Source: Parasphingorhabdus litoris DSM 22379 (GTDB lineage Bacteria > Pseudomonadota > Alphaproteobacteria > Sphingomonadales > Sphingomonadaceae). From it: a DNA stretch of 64,000 bases. Of this stretch, positions 35,218 to 44,476 are shown piece after piece. The position numbers and the translations under genes were made by a program. Position 1 is the stretch's first letter. Every line of letters starts with the position of its first letter. The stretch is taken from the NCBI RefSeq assembly GCF_020906275.1, contig NZ_CP086727.1, positions 806,001-870,000 on the forward strand. The letters run 5' to 3'. Under the pieces are notes generated by a model. It did no database searches. It was not told where the DNA came from and worked only from the letters and a program-made list of their open reading frames with translations.

Positions 35218-36168
35218 ATGAAGACCATATTGACCAAAACACTATCCCTCGCGCTGTTGGCGGTTTCCCCTCTGGCATTGACGGCTTGTGCCGAGAGCAA
35301 TGCGCAGGAATCGGATCGCTTTGCGAAGGTGGAGATTAAAACCGAGAAACTGGGCGATGGTATCGCTGTGCTTTTTGGAGCGGGCGGCAATATCGGCGTG
35401 TCTTATGGACCGGATGGTACAGTGTTGATTGATGACCAGTTTGCACCGCTGACCCCGAAAATCCAGGCGGCAGTGGCGGCTCTCGGTGCGGAGCCGGTCA
35501 AATATCTGATTAACACCCACTGGCACTATGATCATACGGGCGGGAACGAGAATTTCGGCAAAGCGGGTGCGCTGATCATGGCGCATGACAATGTGCGGGA
35601 ACGGATGGCGGGCTTGCAGAAGGAGGGACGCGGCAATGATCCGGCGTCACCGAAAGAGGCGCTGCCGGTGGTAACCTATCATGATGGTATCAAGCTGCAT
35701 CTCAATGGCGATGAAGTGCATGTCAAACATATGGCCCATGCCCATACGGATGGCGATAGCATCGTCTTCTGGAAAAACGCCAATGTCCTGCACATGGGCG
35801 ATCTTTACTTTAATCAGGTCACGCTGCCGTTCATTGATGTCAACAGCGGCGGCAATGCCAGGGGTGTTTTGGCGGCAGCCGAAAAAGCGCTGACCATGGT
35901 AGATGACAACACGAAAATCATCCCCGGCCATGGTCCGATGGCGACAAAGACGGATCTGATGGGTTACCGCGACATGTTGACCAGCGTTATCGATGCCGTT
36001 GAAAAAGCGCGTGGTGAGGGCAAGACGCTGGAGCAGATTCAGGCGATGAAACCGGCTGCGCAATGGGACACGAACAAGGACGCCTTCATCAAAGGTGATG
36101 CTTTTGTTGAGGCTGTCTATAAGAGTCTTGAAATGCCAGCGCATGGATCAGGCAAGCATAAACATTAG
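35218..36168 (+). CDS. periplasmic MBL-fold lipoprotein
   Basis: A 316-residue metallo-beta-lactamase-fold protein with a lipoprotein signal (LALTAC, cysteine near residue 24 of the mature start). NTHWHYDHTGG near residue 100 is the metal motif, followed by AHAHTDGDSIVFW, LHMGDLYFN and IIPGHGP. The ligand set (HxHxDH, His, Asp, His) is that of hydrolytic MBL proteins, not of class B1 lactamases with a cysteine ligand. Related periplasmic proteins are of uncertain substrate. AGGAGA precedes the ATG at 35218; an in-frame start at 35197 lies upstream of that site. It ends ten bases from the convergent patatin gene. Confidence 0.83.
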   Translation: MKTILTKTLSLALLAVSPLALTACAESNAQESDRFAKVEIKTEKLGDGIAVLFGAGGNIGVSYGPDGTVLIDDQFAPLTPKIQAAVAALGAEPVKYLINTHWHYDHTGGNENFGKAGALIMAHDNVRERMAGLQKEGRGNDPASPKEALPVVTYHDGIKLHLNGDEVHVKHMAHAHTDGDSIVFWKNANVLHMGDLYFNQVTLPFIDVNSGGNARGVLAAAEKALTMVDDNTKIIPGHGPMATKTDLMGYRDMLTSVIDAVEKARGEGKTLEQIQAMKPAAQWDTNKDAFIKGDAFVEAVYKSLEMPAHGSGKHKH

Positions 36169-36177
36169 GGCAAGCTG

Positions 36178-38532
36178 CTAGGGCGTTGCCCGGTTAATCT
36201 CTTTGCGCAGGGATGTGATGAGCGGTCCGGCTTTGGTCAATCGCTTTTCTTCCTCATCGACGATCGCACGGAAGATGGTTTTCTTGAATTTCAGCGTTTT
36301 GGCAGCGTCGGGACGTTTGGGTTCCGGCAGGGTGGACAGCAGGATATCGACCATCCGTTCCGCCCCATGGAGCCGGCCCCAGAGATAGTCATTCTCGCGA
36401 TAGGAGCGGCTGAAAAAGGCACCGAAATTATTGAATTCAATGCCTTTTAACGTCGCTGCTACGCCGCCCTGGCGTATGGATTTTGCATCTTCAGGGGAAA
36501 TTCGGTCAACCTTGATCGGATCAAATTCATCGAGACCTTCGCCTTGTAGAAGGGGCAGGGTGGCGATGTCATAGAAAGGAAAGCCGAGGAAGGCGAGCAG
36601 CATCGAGCGCTTCTCCGCTTTAGGCAATCCGGCCATCGCTTCGGCGAGCTTGGCATCGACCAAAGCGTCGGCAGCCGCAAGGTCACGAGCATTGGCCAAG
36701 CATTCCAGCATAGCCGAAGGCTGGGCCTCGGCCTGCGCCGCTAACGCAACAAACTCATCGCCGAGATATTCGATCGTCTCGCGTTCGATATATAGGGAAA
36801 GGCAGTCGTAAATGACATCATGCATCTGCTCAATCACTGCATAGTCATCGGGATGCGCGCTATCGAGATCTTCGGCAAAGCGCCGCGCCAGAAAACGCAG
36901 CCGGCGGATGCGATAACCCAGATCATGCTGGCGAAAGAAATCGGCGGCCAGTTTTGACGGACCCGCGCCACCTTTCTTGCCGATATTCTCGAAACCGCGT
37001 GTCCGCATTTCGGACCATAAGGTTTCGCGGAGGGCTTGATGATTATGGACGTTGGGTTCTGCTTTTGCCCGCCGGACCGTATGGGCAATGTCTTCCAGAA
37101 CCGTTGCGAGTTTGAGATGACCGTAGGCGCTGTAGGAAAAGCCGGCGAGCTTGCTGGCCTTATCCCGCGATTTGCGGCGCCAAGCGGCAAGGCGCGCTGC
37201 GGTTGGTCGATCGAGAAACAGGGTGCGCCCAAAAATGGCTTCGACATTCTGCTCGACCTCGGCACGCAAATTGTCGGTAATCTGGCGCATCTGGATGATC
37301 CGGCTGGAGCGACGCGATATGTCATCCAGATTGTCGCGGATCGGCTGTTCCCTGGGGATGTTGGATATCGCGCCAAAGATTGTGGAGAAGAAACCGGGCA
37401 GGCTTTCATCCTCGGCTTCCTGGGCCGCTTGCAACCGCTGCATTGCACGATCGCTTTTGGCGACATCCAGATCAGGTCGCGGATCAATATAGACGAAACG
37501 CCGGTCGACTTCGCGCTTTGCCGGTCGATTTTTGAGCGCTTCAATGGCCTGTGCAAAGGGTGCGTTGGCCAGGACAGAACCATCAATGAGCACCGTGTCA
37601 TCAGCAGTCCCGGCACGGCTTTGATTGGGCAGGATGCGTTTCAGAAAATTGCGGCGATTGGCCCAGACATGATTGTGATCGGACAAAACGCTGTCGAGTT
37701 CTGTAACCGTGAAAGGAGGAAATGCCCCTGGGAAGCTAGCGGTCGCCCTGCCAGCAAAAACAAGCTCGGCTGGATCAGCAATGTCTGCTCCATTCGTACC
37801 GCGCGTCGAAAAACTGATGGTGATGCGATGCTCCATCTCCAGTGCTTCGGGCGGGCTGTGCAGTTGCAGTTTTTCCGGATGGCCAACAAAGTCAGTGACT
37901 GTGACAAACAGATCAAGCGGCTGACCGGGCGGCAGCAATTTGGGGCCAGGCTTTGTCTTTTTCATGGTCGCCAGCGCATCATAAATCAGGCCGGAGAATA
38001 TCTTGCCGCCAAAAGGCGGCGCAAACCAGCGCGCGCGTACGAAGCGAGAAAGTTTCATCTTGACCTCTTCACGCGCTTCCTTGGAAACGGTCTGTTCTAC
38101 GGCACCGCCTTTGCGACCCAGCGCCATCCATGCGATCGGTTCGGCCCAGAATTTGGAAAAGCGCGACAAAGGCCGCGCATCGGGGTCGAGCAATGTGTCG
38201 ACATCTGCAGTTTCCAGCCACATGTCGGTCAGCGGCTCTAATGACTCTCCAGATATGATTGCTTGAGAGAGGAAAATCCCATTTATGCCGCCTGCGCTGG
38301 CGCCAGCGATAATATCAGGCAATACACGCAGTTTGACAGTGCTTTCCTGTTCTATCCATTCCAATATGTCGTAATAGGTGCCGCGGCTACAGCTATGGTC
38401 TTTCTGACCGTCGTGAAAATCCCGGCTCGCCTTGGCCAGCTTCCAGATTTCTTTGGTAATACCGTGCATGTAGATAGCAAGGCTGACGCCGCCATAGCAG
38501 ATTAGAGCCAGTCGGAGTTCTTTTTGCCGCAT
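36178..38532 (-). CDS. large patatin-like phospholipase (DUF3376 type)
   Basis: A 784-residue protein with a patatin core in its first 320 or so residues. It has RLALICYGGVSLAIYMHG (oxyanion-hole glycine turn), the nucleophile elbow GASAGG with Ser79, and the Asp of the Ser-Asp dyad in LIDGSVLANAPF near residue 314. The following 450 residues are mostly helical and acidic, typical of the patatin/DUF3376 group rather than the short bacterial patatins. It has no signal peptide, so a cytosolic lipid acyl hydrolase is predicted. Physiological substrate unknown. Confidence 0.88.
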   Translation of the reverse strand: MRQKELRLALICYGGVSLAIYMHGITKEIWKLAKASRDFHDGQKDHSCSRGTYYDILEWIEQESTVKLRVLPDIIAGASAGGINGIFLSQAIISGESLEPLTDMWLETADVDTLLDPDARPLSRFSKFWAEPIAWMALGRKGGAVEQTVSKEAREEVKMKLSRFVRARWFAPPFGGKIFSGLIYDALATMKKTKPGPKLLPPGQPLDLFVTVTDFVGHPEKLQLHSPPEALEMEHRITISFSTRGTNGADIADPAELVFAGRATASFPGAFPPFTVTELDSVLSDHNHVWANRRNFLKRILPNQSRAGTADDTVLIDGSVLANAPFAQAIEALKNRPAKREVDRRFVYIDPRPDLDVAKSDRAMQRLQAAQEAEDESLPGFFSTIFGAISNIPREQPIRDNLDDISRRSSRIIQMRQITDNLRAEVEQNVEAIFGRTLFLDRPTAARLAAWRRKSRDKASKLAGFSYSAYGHLKLATVLEDIAHTVRRAKAEPNVHNHQALRETLWSEMRTRGFENIGKKGGAGPSKLAADFFRQHDLGYRIRRLRFLARRFAEDLDSAHPDDYAVIEQMHDVIYDCLSLYIERETIEYLGDEFVALAAQAEAQPSAMLECLANARDLAAADALVDAKLAEAMAGLPKAEKRSMLLAFLGFPFYDIATLPLLQGEGLDEFDPIKVDRISPEDAKSIRQGGVAATLKGIEFNNFGAFFSRSYRENDYLWGRLHGAERMVDILLSTLPEPKRPDAAKTLKFKKTIFRAIVDEEEKRLTKAGPLITSLRKEINRATP

Positions 38533-38588
38533 GATTTTTCACTACAGTATGGCGAGGAGTGTGCAAGCGTGGAATCAGACAAATATTG

Positions 38589-39185
38589 CTAGACCGCCCA
38601 ACGATAATGGCCGGTAATTGGCCACGCAAACAGGCGGTCTTCCTCACGGGTACCACGTCCGACATTGTGGATCAGCAGCGGGCGGCCTTTTATTTTACGA
38701 TCTGAAACAATCCCGCAATGTGCCAGCCGGTCGTCAATAATGCTGGTTACGATATCACCGGGGAGCCAATCCTGAGGGTCTTTCGAAAAGGGCTCGACTG
38801 CCCCTTGCCGTTTGAAGAAGGTCCGCATGTTGGGGACGCGGCGGTGGTCGATATTCCGGTCTGTCGTCTTGAGCCCCCAGATTTTGGGATAGGCCGAAAA
38901 TGCCTTTTTCATGTCGAGATGGATGAGCTTTTGCAGATCAAGGTCAAGACCATCACGATAGGCGCGGATGATGACATCGGTGCACGCGCCAGATTTGCGC
39001 GGAAAATCTCCATTCGGATAACCGATGCCATGATAGGCTTGGCTGTAAATGGTAGTCACGCCAACCTGATTGCGTGCAGCTTGCACCAATTTTGTCCCGC
39101 GGTTCAGCGGTTTTGCATTCAGCGACAGGGGGAGAAGTGAGCTGACGCAGGCTGCCGCGACGAATTGCCTTCGGGATATAGTCAT
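38589..39185 (-). CDS. DUF1287 family secreted protein
   Basis: A 198-residue protein starting MTISRRQFVAAACVSSLLPLSLNA; the Arg-Arg motif before the hydrophobic segment looks like a Tat signal. The mature part follows DUF1287: QVGVTTIYSQAYHGIGYPNGDFPRKSGACTDV (landmarks at about residues 40-72, with Tyr-x-GDFP and a conserved Cys), KIWGLKTTDRNIDHRRV, PGDIVTSI and HCGIVSD, ending with LIHNVGRGTREED. The arrangement of Cys, His and Asp/Asn fits a cysteine-peptidase-like (NlpC/P60-like) fold. The start at 39185 begins the signal; upstream in-frame codons overlap radA's leader. Substrate unknown. Confidence 0.8.
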   Translation of the reverse strand: MTISRRQFVAAACVSSLLPLSLNAKPLNRGTKLVQAARNQVGVTTIYSQAYHGIGYPNGDFPRKSGACTDVIIRAYRDGLDLDLQKLIHLDMKKAFSAYPKIWGLKTTDRNIDHRRVPNMRTFFKRQGAVEPFSKDPQDWLPGDIVTSIIDDRLAHCGIVSDRKIKGRPLLIHNVGRGTREEDRLFAWPITGHYRWAV

Positions 39186-39237
39186 GCAGAAAATATGTAT
39201 TAAAATGCGTGAATTGTGAATGAATGAAAAGACTGGT

Positions 39238-39252
39238 GTTCTATATTTGTTC
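39238..39252. promoter_or_regulatory. LexA (SOS) box, alphaproteobacterial type, before radA
   Basis: The direct repeat GTTC-TATATTT-GTTC matches the alphaproteobacterial LexA site GTTC-N7-GTTC exactly. It ends 15 bases before the radA ATG, where a bound repressor would block transcription. It lies in the gap between the divergent DUF1287 gene and radA. Confidence 0.75.
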
Positions 39253-39267
39253 TGATAAATAGCGTTT

Positions 39268-40632
39268 ATGGCCAAACCGAAGAAAAAATATGTCTGCCAA
39301 AGTTGCGGTTCGATTTCCCATCGTTGGCAGGGGCAGTGCGCGGATTGTGGGGAATGGAATACGTTAGTCGAGGAAGCAGGCGATACGGTTTTTGCCGCCA
39401 AACATAACCTGCAAAGCGGGGGCAGGGAGGTTCAGCTTGTCGGACTGGATTCTGAAATACAGCTGCCAGAGCGCAAAAGGACTGGAATAGAAGAATTTGA
39501 TCGCGCCGTTGGTGGCGGACTGGTTGCCGGGTCGGCGACGTTGATGGGCGGCGATCCCGGTATCGGAAAATCTACACTGCTGCTGCAGGTTTCTGCTCGG
39601 CTCGCCAATGCGGGATGTTCAGTTGCCTATATTTCCGGCGAAGAAGCGGCAGATCAGGTAAGGTTGCGCGCACGGCGGCTGGGGCTTGGAAAAGCCCCCG
39701 TCAAATTGGCTTCAGCAACCTCCGTGCGCGATATTTTGACCACATTGGGCAAGGATGCGCCGGATTTTGCGGTGATCGATTCCATCCAGACCATGCATAG
39801 CGATCTCATCGAAGGCGCTCCGGGAACGGTAAGCCAGGTGAGAGCATCAGCTCAGGAGCTGATCAAATTTGCCAAGGAACATGGCACGATGCTTATGTTG
39901 GTCGGTCATGTGACCAAGGATGGTAACATCGCTGGACCGCGTGTGCTTGAGCATATGGTTGATACAGTGATGAGCTTTGAAGGCGAACGCAGCCATCAAT
40001 ACCGGATATTGCGGTCGATCAAAAACCGTTTTGGCGGCACCGATGAAATTGGCGTCTTTGCGATGGAGGAAATGGGGCTCAGCGAAGTGCAGAACCCGTC
40101 TGCGCTATTCCTGACAAATCGCAGCGAAGAAGTCACCGGCGCGACCGTTTTTCCGGCGTTGGAGGGGACGCGCCCGGTGTTGGTCGAGATTCAAGCTCTA
40201 ACGGTCCGGCTGGCCAGTGGGGCAACCCCGCGCCGTTCTGTTGTCGGTTGGGACAGTTCCCGGCTTGCTATGATATTGGCAGTGCTCGAAGCGCGTTGCG
40301 GCCTGAGTTTTTCTGGGGCAGAGGTCTATCTCAATGTTGCAGGTGGATATCGTTTAACCGACCCGGCAGCTGACCTTGCCGTTGCGGCGGCCCTGATTTC
40401 TGCTCATGCTGAAAAACCAATGCCAAGCGATGCTGTCATTTTCGGCGAAATAGCGCTTTCGGGTGAAATTCGGCCAGTATCAAACACGACTTTGCGTTTA
40501 AAAGAGGCATCCAAACTGGGCTTTGGCAGGGCGTTGCTTCCGGCTTCAAAGGAAACGGCTTCAGCCGGTGTGAATTGTGTGAACTTTGCGAAGCTTGCCA
40601 ATCTCGTTGACCATATGCTTGGCCGCGACTAG
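39268..40632 (+). CDS. radA: DNA repair protein RadA
   Basis: A RecA-like ATPase that helps branch migration and processing of recombination intermediates. Of 454 residues: a C4 zinc finger (Cys10, Cys13, Cys24, Cys27), Walker A GGDPGIGKST at 91-100, the RadA-specific KNRFGGTDEIGVF near 252, and a Lon-protease-like C-terminal domain without the catalytic serine. Length is normal. The upstream LexA box suggests DNA-damage induction. cvpA starts nine bases after the stop. Confidence 0.95.
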   Translation: MAKPKKKYVCQSCGSISHRWQGQCADCGEWNTLVEEAGDTVFAAKHNLQSGGREVQLVGLDSEIQLPERKRTGIEEFDRAVGGGLVAGSATLMGGDPGIGKSTLLLQVSARLANAGCSVAYISGEEAADQVRLRARRLGLGKAPVKLASATSVRDILTTLGKDAPDFAVIDSIQTMHSDLIEGAPGTVSQVRASAQELIKFAKEHGTMLMLVGHVTKDGNIAGPRVLEHMVDTVMSFEGERSHQYRILRSIKNRFGGTDEIGVFAMEEMGLSEVQNPSALFLTNRSEEVTGATVFPALEGTRPVLVEIQALTVRLASGATPRRSVVGWDSSRLAMILAVLEARCGLSFSGAEVYLNVAGGYRLTDPAADLAVAAALISAHAEKPMPSDAVIFGEIALSGEIRPVSNTTLRLKEASKLGFGRALLPASKETASAGVNCVNFAKLANLVDHMLGRD

Positions 40633-40641
40633 CTAGTTTTT

Positions 40642-41154
40642 ATGACTAGCCTCGATATTTTTGTCCTGCTGTTGATGGGCGGAGCCGCTATATTCGGATT
40701 TTTGCGCGGATTTGTGCAGGAGACACTGTCTCTTATCGCTTGGCTATTGGTTGTTTTCGCGGTCCGTTTTTTGCACACCCCAGTAACTGAATTTTTCATC
40801 TCTCCCATTGGCAATGAGGGTGGGGCATCAGTGCTAGCCTTTGGGTCTATTGTGATTGTCACCTACGCTTTGGGGCGCTGGGTTGCCAAATCAATCGGCA
40901 GTAAATCGCGTAAATCACTGCTCGGTCCGATTGATCGGGTGCTCGGCTTTGGGTTTGGGTTGGTAAAGGGCCTGATTGGCGCGACATTGGCTTACCTGTT
41001 GGTGGTGCTGGTTTATGATACCATTTACGGCGCTGGGGAGCCACGCCCAGAATGGATCGTTGATTCCCGAACATATCCGTTGCTCAATGCCAGCGGAGAC
41101 GCCCTGGTTCAATTTGTTGAAGAGCGGCGTGAAATGGCGGAGGCTGCAGAATGA
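40642..41154 (+). CDS. CvpA family membrane protein
   Basis: A 170-residue inner-membrane protein with four hydrophobic helices in the first 120 residues. The start TSLDIFVLLLMGGAAIFGFLRGF and the LIGATLAYLLVV helix are typical of CvpA (colicin V production) proteins; RGFVQE is the conserved loop. The family has roles in cell-envelope homeostasis but no fixed biochemical activity. The stop overlaps the ATG of the scaffold gene (ATGA). Confidence 0.85.
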   Translation: MTSLDIFVLLLMGGAAIFGFLRGFVQETLSLIAWLLVVFAVRFLHTPVTEFFISPIGNEGGASVLAFGSIVIVTYALGRWVAKSIGSKSRKSLLGPIDRVLGFGFGLVKGLIGATLAYLLVVLVYDTIYGAGEPRPEWIVDSRTYPLLNASGDALVQFVEERREMAEAAE

Positions 41155-41591
41155 GTGAAGCGCTATACACTCGCGATATCTTGCGGCTAGCTGTTTCGAT
41201 TCCACATCAGTCGAGGCTCGATAAAGCCGATGGAACTGCTGAAGCGCGTTCGCGTACATGTGGCAGCCGCGTGACTGCCGATATCAAATTATCGGATGAC
41301 CGATCGATCTCTGAACTGGGAATAGAGGTGAATGCCTGTGCATTGGGACAGGCCTCTGCCGCTATCATGGCAACAGAAGCGATTGGTAAATCGGAAGAAG
41401 AGATCGCAAAAACCAGACAGCAGCTTGCAGATTTTTTGCGAGGGGTTGAGCATAGCCCTGGCGAATGGATGAATATGAATCATTTGGTCGCAGCTAAAGA
41501 GCATGTAGGGCGACATGCAGCCATCTTATTGCCCTATGACGCGATCCTGGCCGCCTTCGAGGCCGCTGCAAAGAAAGATGAGGCGGCTTAA
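41151..41591 (+). CDS. IscU/NifU-like iron-sulfur scaffold family protein
   Basis: A 146-residue protein related to IscU. Cys37 (TCGSR) and Cys63 (NACALGQAS) match the first two cluster cysteines. The third IscU cysteine is absent: the aligned segment reads GRHAAILLPYDAI, keeping the histidine but with alanine where cysteine is expected. This variant is annotated as scaffold protein in related genomes, but full cluster assembly is uncertain. It overlaps cvpA by four bases and precedes the antiporter gene by three bases. Confidence 0.8.
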   Translation: MSEALYTRDILRLAVSIPHQSRLDKADGTAEARSRTCGSRVTADIKLSDDRSISELGIEVNACALGQASAAIMATEAIGKSEEEIAKTRQQLADFLRGVEHSPGEWMNMNHLVAAKEHVGRHAAILLPYDAILAAFEAAAKKDEAA

Positions 41592-41594
41592 CAA

Positions 41595-43367
41595 ATGGAC
41601 GGAACAGAAGCACATATGAGTGATCTGCTCTTTGGCGGTTTCATAATGCTCGGTGCGGCATTGATATTGGTGCTACTGTTCCGCAAGTTCGGAATTGGCG
41701 CTGTTCTTGGCTATCTGATTGCGGGTATCATGATTGGCCCGCAAGGCTTTGGTTTGATCAGTGAAGGCGAGACGATTCTCGAATTTTCGGAAATCGGTAT
41801 CATCTTGCTGTTATTCTTGGTTGGCCTGGAATTGGCACCTGCCCGTTTAATGCGATTGCGTAAGGCAATATTTGGCCTTGGATTAAGTCAGGTTGCTTTC
41901 TGCGGACTGGCACTCTTTCTGCTCATTATGGCAACAACGAATTTTACTTTCGGCGCTGCCATCGCGTTGGGATTGCCGCTTGCGCTGTCGTCCACAGCGC
42001 AGGTTTTGCCCATGTTGCAATCCTCTGGAAGGCTTAATACTCCAACCGGAGAAAAGGCATTCTCGATCCTGTTGTTTCAGGATCTGTCGATCATCCCCTT
42101 GTTGACAATTGTTGCGGCATTGTCCCGTGCACCCGCTGAACCTGGTGAACTGTCAGGCTGGCTGACCGCAGTTCTGGGTGTCCTGGCGATAGGAGGATTG
42201 ATCCTTGCAGGACGTTATGTTTTGCAGCCCGCTTTAGAATTGATCGGCAAAATTGCTGAGCGAGAGTTGTTCATTGTTGCAGGACTGGTCGCGGTGTTCG
42301 GTAGCGCGGCGTTGATGGAGCTGATCGGTCTTTCGCCAGCTCTGGGTGCCTTCATTGCCGGTGTGATGTTGGCCAATTCCCCTTATCGCCATGAACTGGA
42401 AGCGGATATCGATCCTTTCCGATCGCTTTTGCTGGGGCTGTTTTTCCTTGCTGTCGGTATGATGCTGGATATCGATGTGATTACGGAAAATACCGCATTT
42501 GTTTTCGGTGCCGCGATGGCACTTGTGGCGACAAAAATCATTATCATTTTCTGTCTCGGCAAGTTGTTCGGGATGGACACATTGCCTGCTCTAGGTATGG
42601 GCATGCTGCTCAGCCAGGGCGGCGAATTTGGTTTCGTGCTTTTTGCCGAGGCTGAAAAAGCACTGTTGATTCAACCCGAAGCAAGCAGTCTCTTTGGTGC
42701 TGTCATCACAGTTTCGATGGCGACAACACCTTTGTTGATGCTGATCGTTGAGCGATTCAATGTCGCTCGCACCGAAGGCGATGTGGATCTAGATGACCCT
42801 TCCCAGGCAGGGCAGGCATCCGCTATAGTGGTTGGTCACGGGCGTTTTGGCCAAACAGTTGCTCAAATGCTGAGCGGGGCGAATATTCCGGTCACGATAA
42901 TAGATATCAAACCGCAGCAAATTGGTGTGAGCCAGAAATTCGGCCGCAAGGTGTTCTATGGCGATGGAACGCGGGTAGACTTGTTACGGGGTGCAGGCGC
43001 TGACCAATGTTCGGCCATTGTTTTCTGCATGGATGGCAAGGAGCTCAACTCTGAAAAGCTGGAAATGATCAAAATGTCCTTTCCAGAAGCCAAGCTATTT
43101 GTCCGTGCTTATGACCGCGTTCATTTGCTGGAAGTGAAAAAGGCAGGTCTTGATGGGGTTAAGCGAGAAGTATTTGAATCAGCAATCCATTTGGCCCGGC
43201 AGACAATGACCGCAATCGATGTCGATGAATCCTTGATCGATGAAGTGGACCGCGAATTCCGGCAACTGGACTGTGATCGTCTGGAGGCACAACGCGCAGC
43301 CGGTGACATGCTCGCCGGAAAGCATCTGGGATTTGGAATTACGGTATCAAATAAGGGTGGTGACTAG
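41595..43367 (+). CDS. CPA2 family monovalent cation:proton antiporter with TrkA-N domain
   Basis: A 590-residue protein of the KefB/KefC group. About twelve membrane helices fill residues 10-390, with GIILLLFLVGLELAP, PLALSSTAQVLPML, GAFIAGVMLANSPYRHELEADIDPF and LLSQGGEFGFVLF as transporter landmarks. A cytosolic Rossmann domain begins IVVGHGRFGQTVAQML near residue 412 and continues to YGDGTRVDLLRGAG. Such proteins exchange K+ or Na+ for H+. Glutathione-gated Kef behaviour is possible but cannot be shown. An ATG at 41616 is an alternative start. Confidence 0.88.
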   Translation: MDGTEAHMSDLLFGGFIMLGAALILVLLFRKFGIGAVLGYLIAGIMIGPQGFGLISEGETILEFSEIGIILLLFLVGLELAPARLMRLRKAIFGLGLSQVAFCGLALFLLIMATTNFTFGAAIALGLPLALSSTAQVLPMLQSSGRLNTPTGEKAFSILLFQDLSIIPLLTIVAALSRAPAEPGELSGWLTAVLGVLAIGGLILAGRYVLQPALELIGKIAERELFIVAGLVAVFGSAALMELIGLSPALGAFIAGVMLANSPYRHELEADIDPFRSLLLGLFFLAVGMMLDIDVITENTAFVFGAAMALVATKIIIIFCLGKLFGMDTLPALGMGMLLSQGGEFGFVLFAEAEKALLIQPEASSLFGAVITVSMATTPLLMLIVERFNVARTEGDVDLDDPSQAGQASAIVVGHGRFGQTVAQMLSGANIPVTIIDIKPQQIGVSQKFGRKVFYGDGTRVDLLRGAGADQCSAIVFCMDGKELNSEKLEMIKMSFPEAKLFVRAYDRVHLLEVKKAGLDGVKREVFESAIHLARQTMTAIDVDESLIDEVDREFRQLDCDRLEAQRAAGDMLAGKHLGFGITVSNKGGD

Positions 43368-43375
43368 ACCGGCGT

Positions 43376-44476
43376 TTAATCGGTTTGATCCAGAAACGCG
43401 GCAACATCCTGTAAATCAACATCACTGGCAAGAAACGTCTGACCAATGCCATTGGCGAGAAGAAAGGGCAGGTTTCCTGAAGTCATCTTCTTGTCATGCA
43501 GCATATGCTGAACAAGCTTTTCACCCGGTGCTTCGACAGACGCACTGGCCAGACTGTGCGGTAATCCGGCAGTTTTTAAAAGACTTTCTACCCGTTGTGC
43601 ATCAGTATCATCGCAATGGCCGCGCCGGACCGAATATCGGAAAGCCAGTGTCATCCCTGCCGCAACTGCTTCCCCATGCACCAGGTCGCTGGAGTAACCG
43701 GTTTCAGCCTCTAGAGCATGGCCAAAGGTATGACCCAGATTCAGCAGTGCGCGGCGACCGCTGAGTTCCTTTTCATCCTCAGCAACAATGCCAGCTTTTG
43801 CGCGAACACTTTCGGTAATGGCGTAGCTGAGGGCATCGGGATCGCGGTCCAGCAGCGCAGACCCATTTTCTTCGCACCATGCAAAAAATGGTGCGTTGTT
43901 GATCAGGCCATATTTAACCACCTCAGCATAGCCGGCGCGTAATTCGCGATCTGAGAGCGTGTTGAGTACCAGCGGGTCGATGAGAACGAACCTTGGTTGA
44001 TTGAAGCGCCCAATCAGGTTTTTCCCTGCGCGGCTGTTAATTGCTGTTTTGCCGCCTACACTGCTGTCCACCTGGGCGAGCAGGCTGGTCGGTATTTGGA
44101 TGAAATGACAACCGCGTTTCAATATCGATGCGGCAAAGCCAGTAAGGTCACCAATTACACCGCCGCCCAGCGCGATCAATGTGTCGGACCGCTCTGCACC
44201 CTTGTCCAACAGCCAGTCTGTCAATTGCTCCAGGGTCGCCCAGCTTTTGGTTTGCTCTCCGGCAGACAGCACATGGCTGATCACTTCAATGCCGGATTTC
44301 TGCAAATTGGACTCCAATGGTGCCAAGTATTGAGCAGCGACGTTGGTGTCGGTTATCACGAAAACACGTTCATTTTGAATATGCGGACTGAGATGCAGTG
44401 CAGCAGCATCTAGCGCACCGGGCTCGACCAATATGTCATATCCATTGCCCGCAAGATTGACGGATATTCGATTCAT
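43376..44476 (-). CDS. aroB: 3-dehydroquinate synthase
   Basis: The second enzyme of the shikimate pathway, converting DAHP to 3-dehydroquinate with NAD and a metal. The 366 residues contain LSAGEQTKSW, ALGGGVIGDLTGFAASILKRGCHFIQIPTSLLAQVDSSVGGKT (a landmark block around residues 100-145) and LLNLGHTFGHALEAETGY with the metal-binding histidines. Its ATG overlaps the aroK stop by four bases, so aroK-aroB are translated together. Confidence 0.96.
   Translation of the reverse strand: MNRISVNLAGNGYDILVEPGALDAAALHLSPHIQNERVFVITDTNVAAQYLAPLESNLQKSGIEVISHVLSAGEQTKSWATLEQLTDWLLDKGAERSDTLIALGGGVIGDLTGFAASILKRGCHFIQIPTSLLAQVDSSVGGKTAINSRAGKNLIGRFNQPRFVLIDPLVLNTLSDRELRAGYAEVVKYGLINNAPFFAWCEENGSALLDRDPDALSYAITESVRAKAGIVAEDEKELSGRRALLNLGHTFGHALEAETGYSSDLVHGEAVAAGMTLAFRYSVRRGHCDDTDAQRVESLLKTAGLPHSLASASVEAPGEKLVQHMLHDKKMTSGNLPFLLANGIGQTFLASDVDLQDVAAFLDQTD

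Noticed and set aside
37036-38241. A 401-codon open frame on the plus strand opposite the patatin gene
   Set aside because: It is the complement of a strongly supported coding gene, has no domain pattern, and its composition (many Cys, Arg, His and Pro) is typical of antisense shadows.
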